Below, piece by piece: positions 1 through 8,272 of a DNA stretch of 64,000 bases. Each line of letters begins with the position of its first letter. Positions within the stretch are counted from its first letter, which is position 1. The position numbers and the translations under genes were made by a program. This DNA comes from Tahibacter harae (GTDB lineage: Bacteria; Pseudomonadota; Gammaproteobacteria; Xanthomonadales; Rhodanobacteraceae), in NCBI RefSeq assembly GCF_024437735.1, contig NZ_JANFQO010000003.1, positions 310,001-374,000 on the forward strand, written 5' to 3'. A model generated the notes under the pieces. The model did not search any database. It worked only from the letters and a program-made list of their open reading frames with translations, and was not told where the DNA came from.

Positions 1-568
1 CCGCAACGGCTGCTGCGGCAGCCGGCGCCACCACAGGCACTGCCGTGACGTCCGGCGCCACGGCAATCCGCGCAGCCGCAGCGGCCGCCGTTCTCGCCGC
101 CGGCACGGGTGCGGCGGCATCTTGCGCCGCGGCGCCGGCAGGAACATCCAGGATGCCGCGCACCCGCGCCCGCAGCGCCAGCATCTCGTCGCGCTCGCTG
201 CGCTGGCCGGCCTGCTCTTCCTGCCGCTTCAGGCGCCGCTCCAGCGCCAGCTCGCGGTACTTGCGATTGGCGTAGGCCAGCGACAGGCGGATGTCCGGCA
301 GGTGGATCTTGTCCACTTCGTCGGGCAGCGAATCGAAGCTGATGTAGTTCTCCTCTATCCACAGCCCGCGCCGCCGCGCCACGATGCGCGTATCGCGCTC
401 CTCGAAGAACAGCCGCGACCAGTCCGTGTCCGGCGGCGGCCGATCCAGCCGCAGGAACATCACGCGCAAGGTTTCATGCACCCGCGACCAGGTGGTCCTG
501 CTCAGGTCCAGGTCGATGATGCGGATGTCCTGGAATTCCTCGTCCGTGATGCGGGGCTGGATCGGCAT
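1..568 (-). CDS. Hypothetical protein downstream of aceF, 3' end cut by window
   Basis: The frame opens with an ATG at 566-568 (protein start MPIQPRITDEEFQDI) and stays open to base 1, so at least 189 residues are visible and the C-terminus is missing. The start lies only 13 nt after the aceF stop on the same strand, so the two are probably co-transcribed. Residues 1-110 look like a folded, charged domain rich in Trp, Arg and Asp (motifs WSRVHETLRVMFLRLD and RRRGLWIEENYISFDSLP). A charged, probably helical stretch follows (YRELALERRLKRQEE), then an Ala/Pro/Val-rich tail that is still running at the edge. No signal peptide is visible. I do not recognise the family. Linkage to pyruvate dehydrogenase is the only functional hint. 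Confidence 0.75.
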   Translation of the reverse strand, partial: MPIQPRITDEEFQDIRIIDLDLSRTTWSRVHETLRVMFLRLDRPPPDTDWSRLFFEERDTRIVARRRGLWIEENYISFDSLPDEVDKIHLPDIRLSLAYANRKYRELALERRLKRQEEQAGQRSERDEMLALRARVRGILDVPAGAAAQDAAAPVPAARTAAAAAARIAVAPDVTAVPVVAPAAAAAVA

Positions 569-581
569 AGGCTCGCTGGTT

Positions 582-1973
582 TCAGAGTAAGGTCCGGCGC
601 ATGTCGGCCAGTACCTGTCCCAGGTAGCTGGTGAACCGCGCGGCCGAAGCGCCGTCGATCACGCGGTGGTCGTAGCTCAGCGACAGCGGCAGGATCAGGC
701 GCGGCTGGAAGGCCTTGCCGTCCCACACCGGCTTGATGGCGGACTTGGACACGCCGAGGATGGCCACTTCCGGCGCATTCACGATGGGCGTGAAGGCAGT
801 GCCGCCGATGCCGCCCAGCGAGGAAATGGAGAAGCAGCCGCCGGACATGTCGGCCGGCCCCAGCTTGCCTTCGCGCGCCTTGGCGGCGAGTTCGCCGGTC
901 TCGCGCGCGATCTCCAGCACGCCCTTGCTGTCGGCGTCCTTGAGCACGGGCACGACCAGGCCGTTGGGCGTATCGGCGGCGAAACCGATATGGAAATATT
1001 TCTTCAGCACCAGATTCTCGCCGCTGGCATCCAGCGAGGCGTTGAAATCCGGGAATTTCTTCAGCGCCGAGACCACGGCGCGGATGAGGAAAGCGAGCAT
1101 GGTCAGCTTGACGCCGGACTTCTCGTTTTCCTTGTTGATCTGTACGCGCAGCGCTTCCAGCTCGGTGATGTCGGCGTCGTCGTGCTGGGTGACGTGCGGG
1201 ATCATGACCCAGTTGCGCGCGAGGTTGGCGCCGGAAATCTTCTTGATGCGCGACAGCGGGCGGGTTTCCACCGCACCGAACTTGGCGAAGTCGACCTGGG
1301 GCCAGGGCAGCAGGTTGAGACCGCCGCCGGCGGCGACCGGCGCAGCCGCGCCGCGCGGTGCGGTGCCGGCGGACAGGGCCTGCTTGACGAAATTCTGCAC
1401 GTCCTCGCGCGTGATGCGCGCCTTGCGGCCGCTGCCGCTGACCTGGCTCAGATCGACGCCCAGCTCGCGCGCGAACAGGCGCACGGCGGGGCTGGCATGG
1501 GGCACCTTGTCCGGCATGACCACACTGGCGTCGAACGGCACCGGCGGCGTGCGCGGGCCGGCGATCTCGGCGTCTATGCCCGGGCGGGCCGCATCGGCCA
1601 CCGCGGCGGCGGGCGCCGCCTCGGCCCTGGCCGGCGCCGGCGCGGCAGCAGGTTCGGATTTCGCCGCGGCCGGCTCGGCCCTGGCCGGGGCCGCCTCGGC
1701 CTTGGGCGCGGCAGGAGCGGCCGGCCTGGCCGCCGCATCGGCTGCATCGATCACCGCGACGACCGAACCTTCGGATACTTCATCGCCGATCTTGACCTTG
1801 ATCTCCTTCACCACGCCGGCGAACGGCGCAGGCACTTCCATGGTGGCCTTGTCCGACTCCAGCGTCAGCAGGCCCTGGTCCTTCTTCACCGTATCGCCCG
1901 GGGCGACCAGGATCTCGATCACTGGCACATTGGCGTAGTTGCCGATGTCGGGAACCTTCACTTCTTGCGACAT
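582..1973 (-). CDS. aceF: Dihydrolipoyllysine-residue acetyltransferase, E2 of pyruvate dehydrogenase
   Basis: E2 core of the pyruvate dehydrogenase complex. It transfers the acetyl group from lipoamide to CoA to make acetyl-CoA in the cytosol. There is one lipoyl domain (residues 1-76) with the lipoylation site in ESDKATMEVP (Lys42), a long Ala/Pro linker, a peripheral-subunit-binding domain around HASPAVRLFARELGVDLSQV, and a catalytic acetyltransferase domain ending in SYDHRVIDGASAARF (His436 and Asp440 expected catalytic). At 463 residues it is a single-lipoyl form, shorter than the three-lipoyl E. coli protein. I chose MSQEVKVPDIG as start because GGGAGG lies 5 nt upstream; an in-frame ATG ten codons earlier has no support. 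No E1 or E3 gene is in view; E3 may lie beyond the left edge. Confidence 0.95.
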   Translation of the reverse strand: MSQEVKVPDIGNYANVPVIEILVAPGDTVKKDQGLLTLESDKATMEVPAPFAGVVKEIKVKIGDEVSEGSVVAVIDAADAAARPAAPAAPKAEAAPARAEPAAAKSEPAAAPAPARAEAAPAAAVADAARPGIDAEIAGPRTPPVPFDASVVMPDKVPHASPAVRLFARELGVDLSQVSGSGRKARITREDVQNFVKQALSAGTAPRGAAAPVAAGGGLNLLPWPQVDFAKFGAVETRPLSRIKKISGANLARNWVMIPHVTQHDDADITELEALRVQINKENEKSGVKLTMLAFLIRAVVSALKKFPDFNASLDASGENLVLKKYFHIGFAADTPNGLVVPVLKDADSKGVLEIARETGELAAKAREGKLGPADMSGGCFSISSLGGIGGTAFTPIVNAPEVAILGVSKSAIKPVWDGKAFQPRLILPLSLSYDHRVIDGASAARFTSYLGQVLADMRRTLL

Positions 1974-2148
1974 ACGCCCTCCCAGGCGGCAGATTTCGGG
2001 CAAGGCGGCTATTGTGGCGGCGAAGCCACGCCTGCACCAGCGCCTGGAGCAGACAACCTAGCCGCCGGGCCGGGGCATATTCCGATTGGTTCGCCCCGCT
2101 CCCGCCCGCAGCCGCTAAGCTGACCGGCATTTGCTGCGGAATGGCTAC

Positions 2149-3240
2149 ATGGACATACCGGAATTGCGCGCTCAACTTGATCAGGTCGACAAGGACCTGG
2201 TCCGTCTTGCCGCCGAACGCCAGCGCATCGTCGCCGAGATCGGCCGCAGCAAGCGCGGCAGCGGCCGCCCGCTGCGCGATTTCCGGCGCGAAAAAGAAGT
2301 GCTGGACAACGTGCGCGGCCATGCGCGCGAGGCCGGCATCGATCCGGAACTGGCCGCCGGCCTGATGCAGCTGCTGATCAACGCCTCGCTGACCCGGCAG
2401 GAGCAGGACACCGTGCGCGCCCTGTCCCAGGGCGGCGGCCGGCGCGCGCTGGTCATCGGCGGCAGCGGCCGCATGGGCGCCTGGTTCGCGCGCTTCCTCG
2501 ACGCCCAGGGCTTTCAGGTGGAAGTGGCCGATCCGGTCGCCAACGCCGCCGGCTTCGCCCAGCGCGAGCGCTGGGACGAAGGCGGCCTGGAGCACGACCT
2601 GATCGTCGTCGCCACGCCGCTGCGCGCGGCAGCGCGCATCCTCGCCGCGCTGGCGGAAAAGCGCCCGCCCGGCATCGTGTTCGACCTGGGCTCGATCAAG
2701 ACCCCGCTGCGCGGATCCCTGGCCGCGCTCAAGGCCGCCGGCGTGCGCGCCACCTCCATCCACCCCCTGTTCGGCCCTTCGGCCAATGTGCTGGCCGGAC
2801 GCCACGTGGTGCTGATCGACTGCGGCGACCGCGCGGCGCTGGAGGCTGCCCGCGCCCTGTTCGCCTCCACCACCGCGATCACGGTGGAAATGGACCTGGA
2901 CGAGCACGACCGCGTCATCGCCCTGGTGCTGGGCCTGTCGCACGCGGTCAATATCGCCTTCACCGCGGCCCTGGCCGGCAGCGGCGTGGATTCGGAGCGG
3001 CTCAAGGCCGTGTCCTCGACCACCTTCGGCGCCCAGCTCGGCATCGCCGAGGGCGTGGCGCGGGAAAACCCGCATCTGTATTTCGAGATCCAGTCGCTCA
3101 ACGCCCACAACGGCCCCGCGCTCACCGCCCTGGACGAAGCCGTCCACACCCTGCTCGCCGCGGTGCGCAACGGCGACGAGGACAGCTTTGTCAGCCTGAT
3201 GCAGCAGGGGCGGGATTATCTGCACGCGCCCCAGGAGTGA
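2149..3240 (+). CDS. tyrA: Bifunctional chorismate mutase / prephenate dehydrogenase (T-protein)
   Basis: Converts chorismate to prephenate and then oxidatively decarboxylates it to 4-hydroxyphenylpyruvate, the committed route to tyrosine. Residues 1-90 are an AroQ-type chorismate mutase helix bundle (MDIPELRAQLDQVDKDLVRL). The rest is an NAD-dependent prephenate dehydrogenase with the Rossmann motif VIGGSGRMGAWFARF and the family segment SIHPLFGPSA. The length of 363 residues is typical of T-proteins. ATG at 2149 is preferred over a TTG at 2131 because the mutase domain begins there; its ribosome site is weak. It is divergent from aceF and transcribed alone. A dispersed inverted-repeat element begins directly after its stop. 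Confidence 0.93.
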   Translation: MDIPELRAQLDQVDKDLVRLAAERQRIVAEIGRSKRGSGRPLRDFRREKEVLDNVRGHAREAGIDPELAAGLMQLLINASLTRQEQDTVRALSQGGGRRALVIGGSGRMGAWFARFLDAQGFQVEVADPVANAAGFAQRERWDEGGLEHDLIVVATPLRAAARILAALAEKRPPGIVFDLGSIKTPLRGSLAALKAAGVRATSIHPLFGPSANVLAGRHVVLIDCGDRAALEAARALFASTTAITVEMDLDEHDRVIALVLGLSHAVNIAFTAALAGSGVDSERLKAVSSTTFGAQLGIAEGVARENPHLYFEIQSLNAHNGPALTALDEAVHTLLAAVRNGDEDSFVSLMQQGRDYLHAPQE

Positions 3241-3243
3241 GCG

Positions 3244-3342
3244 CCGGGATTCGGGATTGATGAGGCGGGATTCGCCAAAGCGGGCATCGCCTTGAGGGAT
3301 GCTGCGGCGCCTGCCCGGGTATTTGCGAATCCCGAATCCCGG
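3244..3342. repeat. Dispersed GATTCGGGAT-type element, copy 1
   Basis: Perfect 15-bp inverted repeats (CCGGGATTCGGGATT at 3244-3258 and its complement at 3328-3342) enclose about 70 nt. Each arm is itself built from the short unit GGGATTC. Related sequence recurs at 7013-7080 and 17903-18065. It has the look of a REP/MITE-like non-coding element and sits 3 nt after the tyrA stop. Confidence 0.75.
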
Positions 3343-3421
3343 TTCCACCGTGGCCAACGGTACTGTTCCGGCACTGCGCGCTGTGCTTAGGCTTGGTTTC
3401 CCTCCAAGCCGAGATTCCGCC

Positions 3422-4705
3422 ATGTCATTGCTGCGCCAATCGCTTGCTGCCGTCGTCGCTCTTGCCCTGCTGGGACCGGCCGCGGCCCAGTCCGAACGGG
3501 TCGCGCTGACCGCCGACCGCCTGTTCGATGCGGACAGCGGCCAGCTGCGCAGCAATGCCGTGGTGGTGATCGAGGGCGAGCGCATCGTCGAAGTGCGCAG
3601 CGACGGCAAGGTGCCCGACGGCGTGCGCCGCATCGACCTGGGCGACGCGACCCTGCTGCCGGGGCTGATCGACTGCCACGTGCACATCGACTGGCAATCC
3701 GGCGACTTCAACGAACAGATCCTGCGCCGCAGCGCGATAGACCAGGCCGTGATCGCCCATGTCTATGCGCGCCGTACGCTGGACGCGGGTTTCACCACGG
3801 TGCGCAACGTGGGCTCGTCCGAATTCGTCGACGTGGCCCTGCGCAATGCGATCAACCGCGGCGAGGTCGCCGGCCCGCGCATACTGGCCAGCGGCATGGC
3901 CCTGGGCGCCACCGGCAGCCATATGGACAGCGGCATGGGCATGTCGCCGTACCTGCGCTTCGACGGTTTCAGCGGCATCGCCGACGGCGTGGATGCGATC
4001 CGCGCCAAGGTCCGCTTCAATGTGAAATACGGCGCCGACGTCATCAAGTATGCCGCCAGCGCCGGCGTACTCAGCGAAGAGGAATCGGTAGGCGATCCGC
4101 AGTATTCGCAGGAAGAAATGAACACCGTGGTCGACGAGTCGCACCGCTGGCACCGCAAGGTCGCTGCCCACGCCCACGGCACCGAGGCGATCAAGATGGC
4201 GGTCAAGGCCGGCGTGGATTCGATCGAACACGGCAGCATGCTCGACGACGAAGCCATCGCGCTGATGAAGAAGCACGGCACCTACCTGGTCGCCGACGTC
4301 TACAACGACGACTACATCCTGGCCGAGTTCGCGCGGCTGAAGTTTCCGCAGAGCATGATCGAGAAAGAGCGCAAGGTCGGCCGCGTACAGCGCGAGAGCT
4401 TCCAGCGCGCGGTCAAGGCCGGCGTGAAGATCGCCTTCGGCACCGACGCCGGCGTCTATCCGCACGGCGACAACGGCAAGCAGTTCGCCAAGATGACCGA
4501 ATGGGGCCAGACCGCGGCCCAGGCATTGCAGGCCGCCACGATCAACGCCGCCGATCTGCTCGGCCGCAAGGACCAGGTCGGCAGCCTCAAGCCCGGTCTC
4601 TACGCCGACGTGATCGCCGTGCCCGGCAATCCGCTGGACGACATCAACCTGATGCAGAAGGTGTCGTTCGTGATGAAGGGCGGCAAGGTGGAAAAAGCCA
4701 GGTAA
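3422..4705 (+). CDS. Secreted metal-dependent amidohydrolase (imidazolonepropionase/prolidase-like)
   Basis: Amidohydrolase-superfamily enzyme with a Sec signal peptide (residues 1-23, cleavage after PAAA), so it acts in the periplasm or outside. Metal ligands are visible in order: DCHVHID (His86, His88), a candidate carboxylated lysine in DVIKYAASAG, AHAHG, IEHGS, and the Asp of FGTDAG. These match the branch annotated as imidazolonepropionase-like or Xaa-Pro/Xaa-Arg dipeptidases; the substrate cannot be read from sequence. It has 427 residues. The start is set by the signal peptide. A 7-bp perfect hairpin (GGCTTGG at 3390-3396 with CCAAGCC at 3404-3410) lies 11 nt before the ATG and could affect translation or mRNA stability. 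Confidence 0.88.
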   Translation: MSLLRQSLAAVVALALLGPAAAQSERVALTADRLFDADSGQLRSNAVVVIEGERIVEVRSDGKVPDGVRRIDLGDATLLPGLIDCHVHIDWQSGDFNEQILRRSAIDQAVIAHVYARRTLDAGFTTVRNVGSSEFVDVALRNAINRGEVAGPRILASGMALGATGSHMDSGMGMSPYLRFDGFSGIADGVDAIRAKVRFNVKYGADVIKYAASAGVLSEEESVGDPQYSQEEMNTVVDESHRWHRKVAAHAHGTEAIKMAVKAGVDSIEHGSMLDDEAIALMKKHGTYLVADVYNDDYILAEFARLKFPQSMIEKERKVGRVQRESFQRAVKAGVKIAFGTDAGVYPHGDNGKQFAKMTEWGQTAAQALQAATINAADLLGRKDQVGSLKPGLYADVIAVPGNPLDDINLMQKVSFVMKGGKVEKAR

Positions 4706-4794
4706 TGCAGAAAGCGTGCAGCGGCGGACGGCCCGCCGCTGCACGCCCGTCAGTTCCGCGGCGCCGCGGGATCCGCACGGCGCCGCGGAGAATT

Positions 4795-5547
4795 TCAGTC
4801 TTCCAGATCGAACAGATTGATGCGGCTGCCGTCGACGCGGATATCCAGCGCCGATTCCAGCCTGTCCAGCTTGGCCATCATCGGGCACAGCGTGGCGACG
4901 CGGGCGGCGAGCTGGCCGGTCTGGGTGTCGATGCGGCGCAGGATGTCGCGCTCGATCTTTTCGGCGCGCTGCTCCAGTTCCTTGGCCGCCGCCTCGTCGC
5001 CGCTGAGGGCGATGCTCACGGCCGAGCCTACCACCTCGCCGATGATGACCGGCATCAGGTCGGTCATGGCCTGTTCGGCGATCTGGTCGAATTCGTGCTC
5101 GTTCCAGGGATTCTTGTCGAAGCTGTCGTCGACGCGCTGCTTGAACTCGTCGCGCAGCACGCCCAGGCGCTGGCGCGCGGCGCTGCTGTCGGCGGTGGAG
5201 GAAAACGCGGCGGCGACTTCGCTGACCGCGGTATAGGCGATATCGACCGCATCGCGGGCTATGCCCTTGGCCTGCGGGATCAGTGCGCGCACGGTGGCTT
5301 CGTATTCGGCGATGCGGTCGCGGTCGGCCTCGCCCAGGCTGACTTCGCGGCCGTCGATCCGCAGGCTGCCCTTGTTCATCACGATGCGGGCCGGCTTGCC
5401 GTCCTCGCGGGTGAACTGCAGGCCGCTGCCGTCGAGGCTGACATCGTATTTGCTGTCCAGGCCGCAGGAGGCCAGATTGTGGTTGCCGGCCTGGGCGCCG
5501 GTCGCAAAGGTAAAGGCCAGGGTGGCGGCGAGCAGCAGGCGTTTCAT
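4795..5547 (-). CDS. DUF2884 (YggN) family periplasmic protein
   Basis: A 250-residue exported protein with a Sec signal peptide (MKRLLLAATLAFTFATGAQA, cleavage before GNHNL). The mature part begins with a Cys-containing segment (LASCGLDSKYDVSLDGSGLQF) followed by the basic/hydrophobic pattern and long helical region typical of DUF2884 (E. coli YggN). The function of the family is unknown. The helical half (about residues 95-240) is charged and ends NLFDLED. The start was chosen at the signal peptide; the frame is open further upstream without coding character. It is convergent with the amidohydrolase. The 256 nt upstream of it (to 5803) contain no gene that I can support. Confidence 0.82.
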   Translation of the reverse strand: MKRLLLAATLAFTFATGAQAGNHNLASCGLDSKYDVSLDGSGLQFTREDGKPARIVMNKGSLRIDGREVSLGEADRDRIAEYEATVRALIPQAKGIARDAVDIAYTAVSEVAAAFSSTADSSAARQRLGVLRDEFKQRVDDSFDKNPWNEHEFDQIAEQAMTDLMPVIIGEVVGSAVSIALSGDEAAAKELEQRAEKIERDILRRIDTQTGQLAARVATLCPMMAKLDRLESALDIRVDGSRINLFDLED

Positions 5548-5803
5548 CGATGACTCCGGCGGCAGGTTGGCGGTTTCCGGGGCAGGCCCGGCGGGAACGT
5601 GGCCTTGGATGCAGATTCTCGCGCCAGGGTTGCAAGGACGCAGGAGCCGGAAGCCCCCCTGACTTCCGGCAGGCCCCGGGCTGCCCCCGGTGCGCCGCGC
5701 CCGGCTGCAGCGCCGGCCTGGCCGCGACTTTGCGCCGCGCCGCGCACCTTCCAACGCCGCCGGCGCCCCGTATGCTTGCGCTCCCCTGACACGGAGTGCG
5801 TCC

Positions 5804-6433
5804 ATGTACATCCTGTATTACTCGCCCGGCTCGGCCAGCATGCTGCCCCACCTGTTGCTGCGCGAGATCGGCGCACAGCACGAACTGCGCGCGGTCAGCA
5901 TCGACAGCGGCGCCAACCGCAGCCCCGATTACCTCAAGCTCAATCCCAACGGCGTGCTGCCCACCCTGGTCATCGACGGCAAGCCCCATGCGGAGACCGC
6001 CGCCCTGCTGCTGATGCTGTGCGAGCGCCATCCTGAAGCCGGCCTGGCGCCGGCACCGGGCACGCCGCAGCGGCTGGATTTCCTGCAAGGCGTAATGCAC
6101 CTGGCCAACACCCTGCAGCCGGCTTTCCGCCTCTGGTTCTATCCCGGCGACCTGCCCCAGGCCGATGCCGACGCGGTCAAGGCCGGCGTGCGCAGCCGTA
6201 TCGAAGACTGTTTCGCCCGCCTGGATGCCCAGCTCGACGGCCGCGACTACCTGCTCGGCGGCGACAAGCCCAGCGCGCTGGACTTCTACGCTGTGATGCT
6301 GATGCGCTGGTCGCGCAACATGCCCAGGCCGGCGACGCAGTGGCCGCGGCTGCAGGGACTGGCCGACCGCATCCGCGCCCGCGACAGCTGGCGCAAGCTG
6401 TATGAGCTGGAGGGTCTCACCGAATGGGCCTGA
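5804..6433 (+). CDS. Glutathione S-transferase family protein
   Basis: A 209-residue GST with an N-terminal thioredoxin fold (residues 1-80). It has the beta-class opening YILYYSPGSASMLPHLLLRE, a cis-Pro loop in NPNGVLPTLVIDG and the glutathione gamma-Glu binding Glu in HAETAALLLML. The C-terminal helical domain carries the conserved DYLLGGDKPSALDFYAVMLMRW segment. It would conjugate or reduce electrophiles with glutathione in the cytosol. GGAG stands 7 nt before the ATG. The gene is monocistronic: a hairpin follows its stop at 6464-6489. Confidence 0.92.
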   Translation: MYILYYSPGSASMLPHLLLREIGAQHELRAVSIDSGANRSPDYLKLNPNGVLPTLVIDGKPHAETAALLLMLCERHPEAGLAPAPGTPQRLDFLQGVMHLANTLQPAFRLWFYPGDLPQADADAVKAGVRSRIEDCFARLDAQLDGRDYLLGGDKPSALDFYAVMLMRWSRNMPRPATQWPRLQGLADRIRARDSWRKLYELEGLTEWA

Positions 6434-6463
6434 GCAGTTCCGGATGAATTCGGCGTGAAAGCA

Positions 6464-6489
6464 CGCAGGCCTTGAAACAAAGGCCTGCG
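6464..6489 (+). terminator. Hairpin after the GST gene, possible terminator
   Basis: A perfect 10-bp stem (CGCAGGCCTT at 6464-6473, AAGGCCTGCG at 6480-6489) has a 6-nt loop, 31 nt after the GST stop. No T-run follows, so it may be an mRNA-stabilising hairpin or a weak terminator rather than a classical intrinsic terminator. Confidence 0.5.
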
Positions 6490-6518
6490 CAGCGCTGTTC
6501 CACGACATGGCAATTGCG

Positions 6519-6524
6519 TATAAC
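6519..6524 (+). promoter_or_regulatory. Possible -10 element for the four-helix hypothetical gene
   Basis: TATAAC lies in a locally AT-richer stretch just before the gene starting at 6545/6554. I see no good -35 hexamer at 16-18 bp, so this is a weak call based on position and the -10 match only. Confidence 0.3.
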
Positions 6525-6553
6525 GCGCACATGGCGATTACGGGATGACGGCC

Positions 6554-6997
6554 ATGAGCGCATTCGACGATGCCCAGCTGCTGATCCGCCTGCTGCGCGA
6601 AGGACGCGATTACTACATGTTCGCGCGCGACGAAGTGCGCGATCCGGAGATCGCCGAGGTCTTCGCCCTGGCCGTGCGCGCCCGGCGCGAACTGCTGGAA
6701 GACCTGGTCTCCACCCGCCTGCTGTTCCAGACCTCACCCGCCCATGCGGTGCGCACCTTGGCGCCGAATCTCGGCTACGAGGAACTGCGCCACCAGTTCG
6801 ACCCGCTGCACCCGCGCACCCAGGCCGCCGCACTGCACGAGCGCGAACGCCGCGTGATCGACCTGATGCACGATCTGTTCGAGCACGAGACCGAAAGCTC
6901 GCCCAAACTGCACGCGGCGATCAAGGCGCACTACGCGCTGTTTGTCGAAGTGGAAGATTGCCTGGGGCGGTGGAGCGCCACGCAGATGGCGATGTAG
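6554..6997 (+). CDS. Hypothetical four-helix (ferritin-like) protein
   Basis: A 147-residue soluble protein predicted from its pattern to be almost all helical: MSAFDDAQLLIRLLREGRD, then long amphipathic segments with regularly spaced Glu, His and Tyr (DPEIAEVFALAVRARRELLEDL, HERERRVIDLMHDLFEHE). This resembles small PA2169-like or ferritin-like helix bundles, but no ExxH metal motif pair is certain and I make no functional claim. An ATG at 6545 three codons upstream is equally possible. No signal peptide. It stands alone between the GST gene and a convergent small exported protein; copy 2 of the dispersed element follows its stop. Confidence 0.65.
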   Translation: MSAFDDAQLLIRLLREGRDYYMFARDEVRDPEIAEVFALAVRARRELLEDLVSTRLLFQTSPAHAVRTLAPNLGYEELRHQFDPLHPRTQAAALHERERRVIDLMHDLFEHETESSPKLHAAIKAHYALFVEVEDCLGRWSATQMAM

Positions 6998-7012
6998 TGC
7001 GGCGCGATTGGA

Positions 7013-7080
7013 GATTCGGGAATCGCAAAAGCGGCTTCACGCGATTCTGCCGATCCCGAATCGCCCATCCCGAATTCCGG
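7013..7080. repeat. Dispersed GATTCGGGA-type element, copy 2
   Basis: The arms GATTCGGGA (7013-7021) and TCCCGAATC (7054-7062) form an inverted repeat. Further degenerate copies (CATCCCGAATTCCGG) continue to 7080. It lies between two convergent genes, 16 nt after one stop and directly before the other, the same 3'-end setting as the other two copies. Confidence 0.7.
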
Positions 7081-7083
7081 CCC

Positions 7084-7461
7084 TCAAAACTCCAACGCCA
7101 CTTCCAGCGGCTGTACCGACAGCACGATGCGCGGATTGTCGCGGCGCCATTCGCGCTTGTCGGGCAGGTGCAGCTCATCCCTGTCATCGGCGGCGTAGCG
7201 CAGCACGCCGGAACTCAGGTGTACCGCGGCGCGCGCTTCGGAACCGGGCGGGAAGCGTATGCGCAGTCCCTGCGGCGAAGGCGCGGCGACACGGTCGAGG
7301 AAGGCCAGGCCGGCCAGGCTGGCGTCGTAGGCCCGGGCCAGTTCCAGATAAAGCGAATAGTGGAATTCCTGCTGCGGCCTGGCCGTTTCCGCCCGCAGCG
7401 GCAGGGCGAGGGTCAGCGTAGCGAGCGCGGTGAACGTCAGGGTGAGCAGACGGGGCAGCAC
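7084..7461 (-). CDS. Small exported hypothetical protein
   Basis: A 125-residue protein with a clear Sec signal peptide (MLPRLLTLTFTALATLTLALPLRAE, cleavage after LRA). The mature part of about 100 residues starts with a helical segment (FHYSLYLELARAYDAS) followed by beta-like strands ending LSVQPLEVALEF. There are no cysteines and no recognised domain. The gene is monocistronic and convergent with the helix-bundle gene. Probably a periplasmic protein; function unknown. Confidence 0.7.
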   Translation of the reverse strand: MLPRLLTLTFTALATLTLALPLRAETARPQQEFHYSLYLELARAYDASLAGLAFLDRVAAPSPQGLRIRFPPGSEARAAVHLSSGVLRYAADDRDELHLPDKREWRRDNPRIVLSVQPLEVALEF

Positions 7462-7531
7462 GACACGTAAGTCCGGCGGGGAGTGGGCCGACCCTAACCC
7501 GCGCCGGCTGAAGCCTGATTGACTGCGCGGC

Positions 7532-8272
7532 TCAGTCGGGCAGGCGGCGGAAGGTCACCACCAGCACATCGCGGTAGGCCGGGGCATTCGTGTCCACTGC
7601 CTGCACCGGCGTGACGCCGTGGAAGACGCGGGCGTCGTCGACCAGGGCCGCATCGAAGGCGTGGGTCAGCGTGAAGCGGCCGAGCAGGCGGCCGTCGGGT
7701 TCGTGGATGGTGGTGGTGCCGCTGGCGATGTTGTGGCGCGCGACCAGCAGCACCAGCACGTAATCCACGCCGTCGCGATGCACGCCTTCGGGCGTGGGCA
7801 GGCCGGCTTCGCCGGCGCGCGCCTCGATGCGGAACTGATGCACTTCCACCTGCCAGCGCGGCTGGCCGGCCAGCGCACCGAACAGCTGGCGGCAGTAGCG
7901 CAGCACGGTGCTCAGGCTGCCGGCGCCGTCCCAGCGCGCGTCCACCGGCTCGAACCAGCGTGCGATGCCGCCGTGCAGGTGGTTGTACTGCAAGGCCTGG
8001 TAGTGCGGCTGGTGCGGCTGGCGGCGCAGTTCGCCGTCCGCATCGCTGGCGTAGACGGCGTGGCGGCGGCGGCGGTAGCGCCCCTGGTCGGCCATGTAGG
8101 TGTCCACGGCCAGGTCGTTCCAGCTCGCGGCGAATTCGGCCCAGTCCTGCAGCGGGCCGCAGGCGGCGAGCTGGGCCTGGAAGGTGTCGCCGGCGACGAA
8201 GGCGAAGCCGACGCGGCGCAGGTCGGGCTCGACCGCGGCGAGCAGGCTGGGAGCGGTATCGGTGCGTTCCAT
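7532..8272 (-). CDS. 2OG-Fe(II) dioxygenase family protein (amino acid hydroxylase type)
   Basis: A 246-residue protein that resembles the 2OG-Fe dioxygenase family containing bacterial L-isoleucine 4-hydroxylase (PF10014). The facial triad is visible as HRD in TPEGVHRDGVDYVLVLL and the distal His in DDARVFHGVTPV. The segment NIASGTTTIHEPDGRLLGRFTL between them fits the jelly-roll core. It would hydroxylate a small molecule, probably a free amino acid, using 2-oxoglutarate and O2. The start MERTDTAPS is the first ATG consistent with domain length. The 291 nt between this start and the next gene are extremely GC-rich and carry no supported gene. Confidence 0.82.
   Translation of the reverse strand: MERTDTAPSLLAAVEPDLRRVGFAFVAGDTFQAQLAACGPLQDWAEFAASWNDLAVDTYMADQGRYRRRRHAVYASDADGELRRQPHQPHYQALQYNHLHGGIARWFEPVDARWDGAGSLSTVLRYCRQLFGALAGQPRWQVEVHQFRIEARAGEAGLPTPEGVHRDGVDYVLVLLVARHNIASGTTTIHEPDGRLLGRFTLTHAFDAALVDDARVFHGVTPVQAVDTNAPAYRDVLVVTFRRLPD

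Noticed and set aside
3244-3342. CRISPR repeats
   Set aside because: Units are irregular, spaced unequally and arranged as inverted arms; no cas genes in the window.
3425-6532. Minus-strand open frame of over 1000 codons across the amidohydrolase, DUF2884 and GST genes
   Set aside because: It crosses three recognisable genes in other frames or on the other strand and shows no domain.
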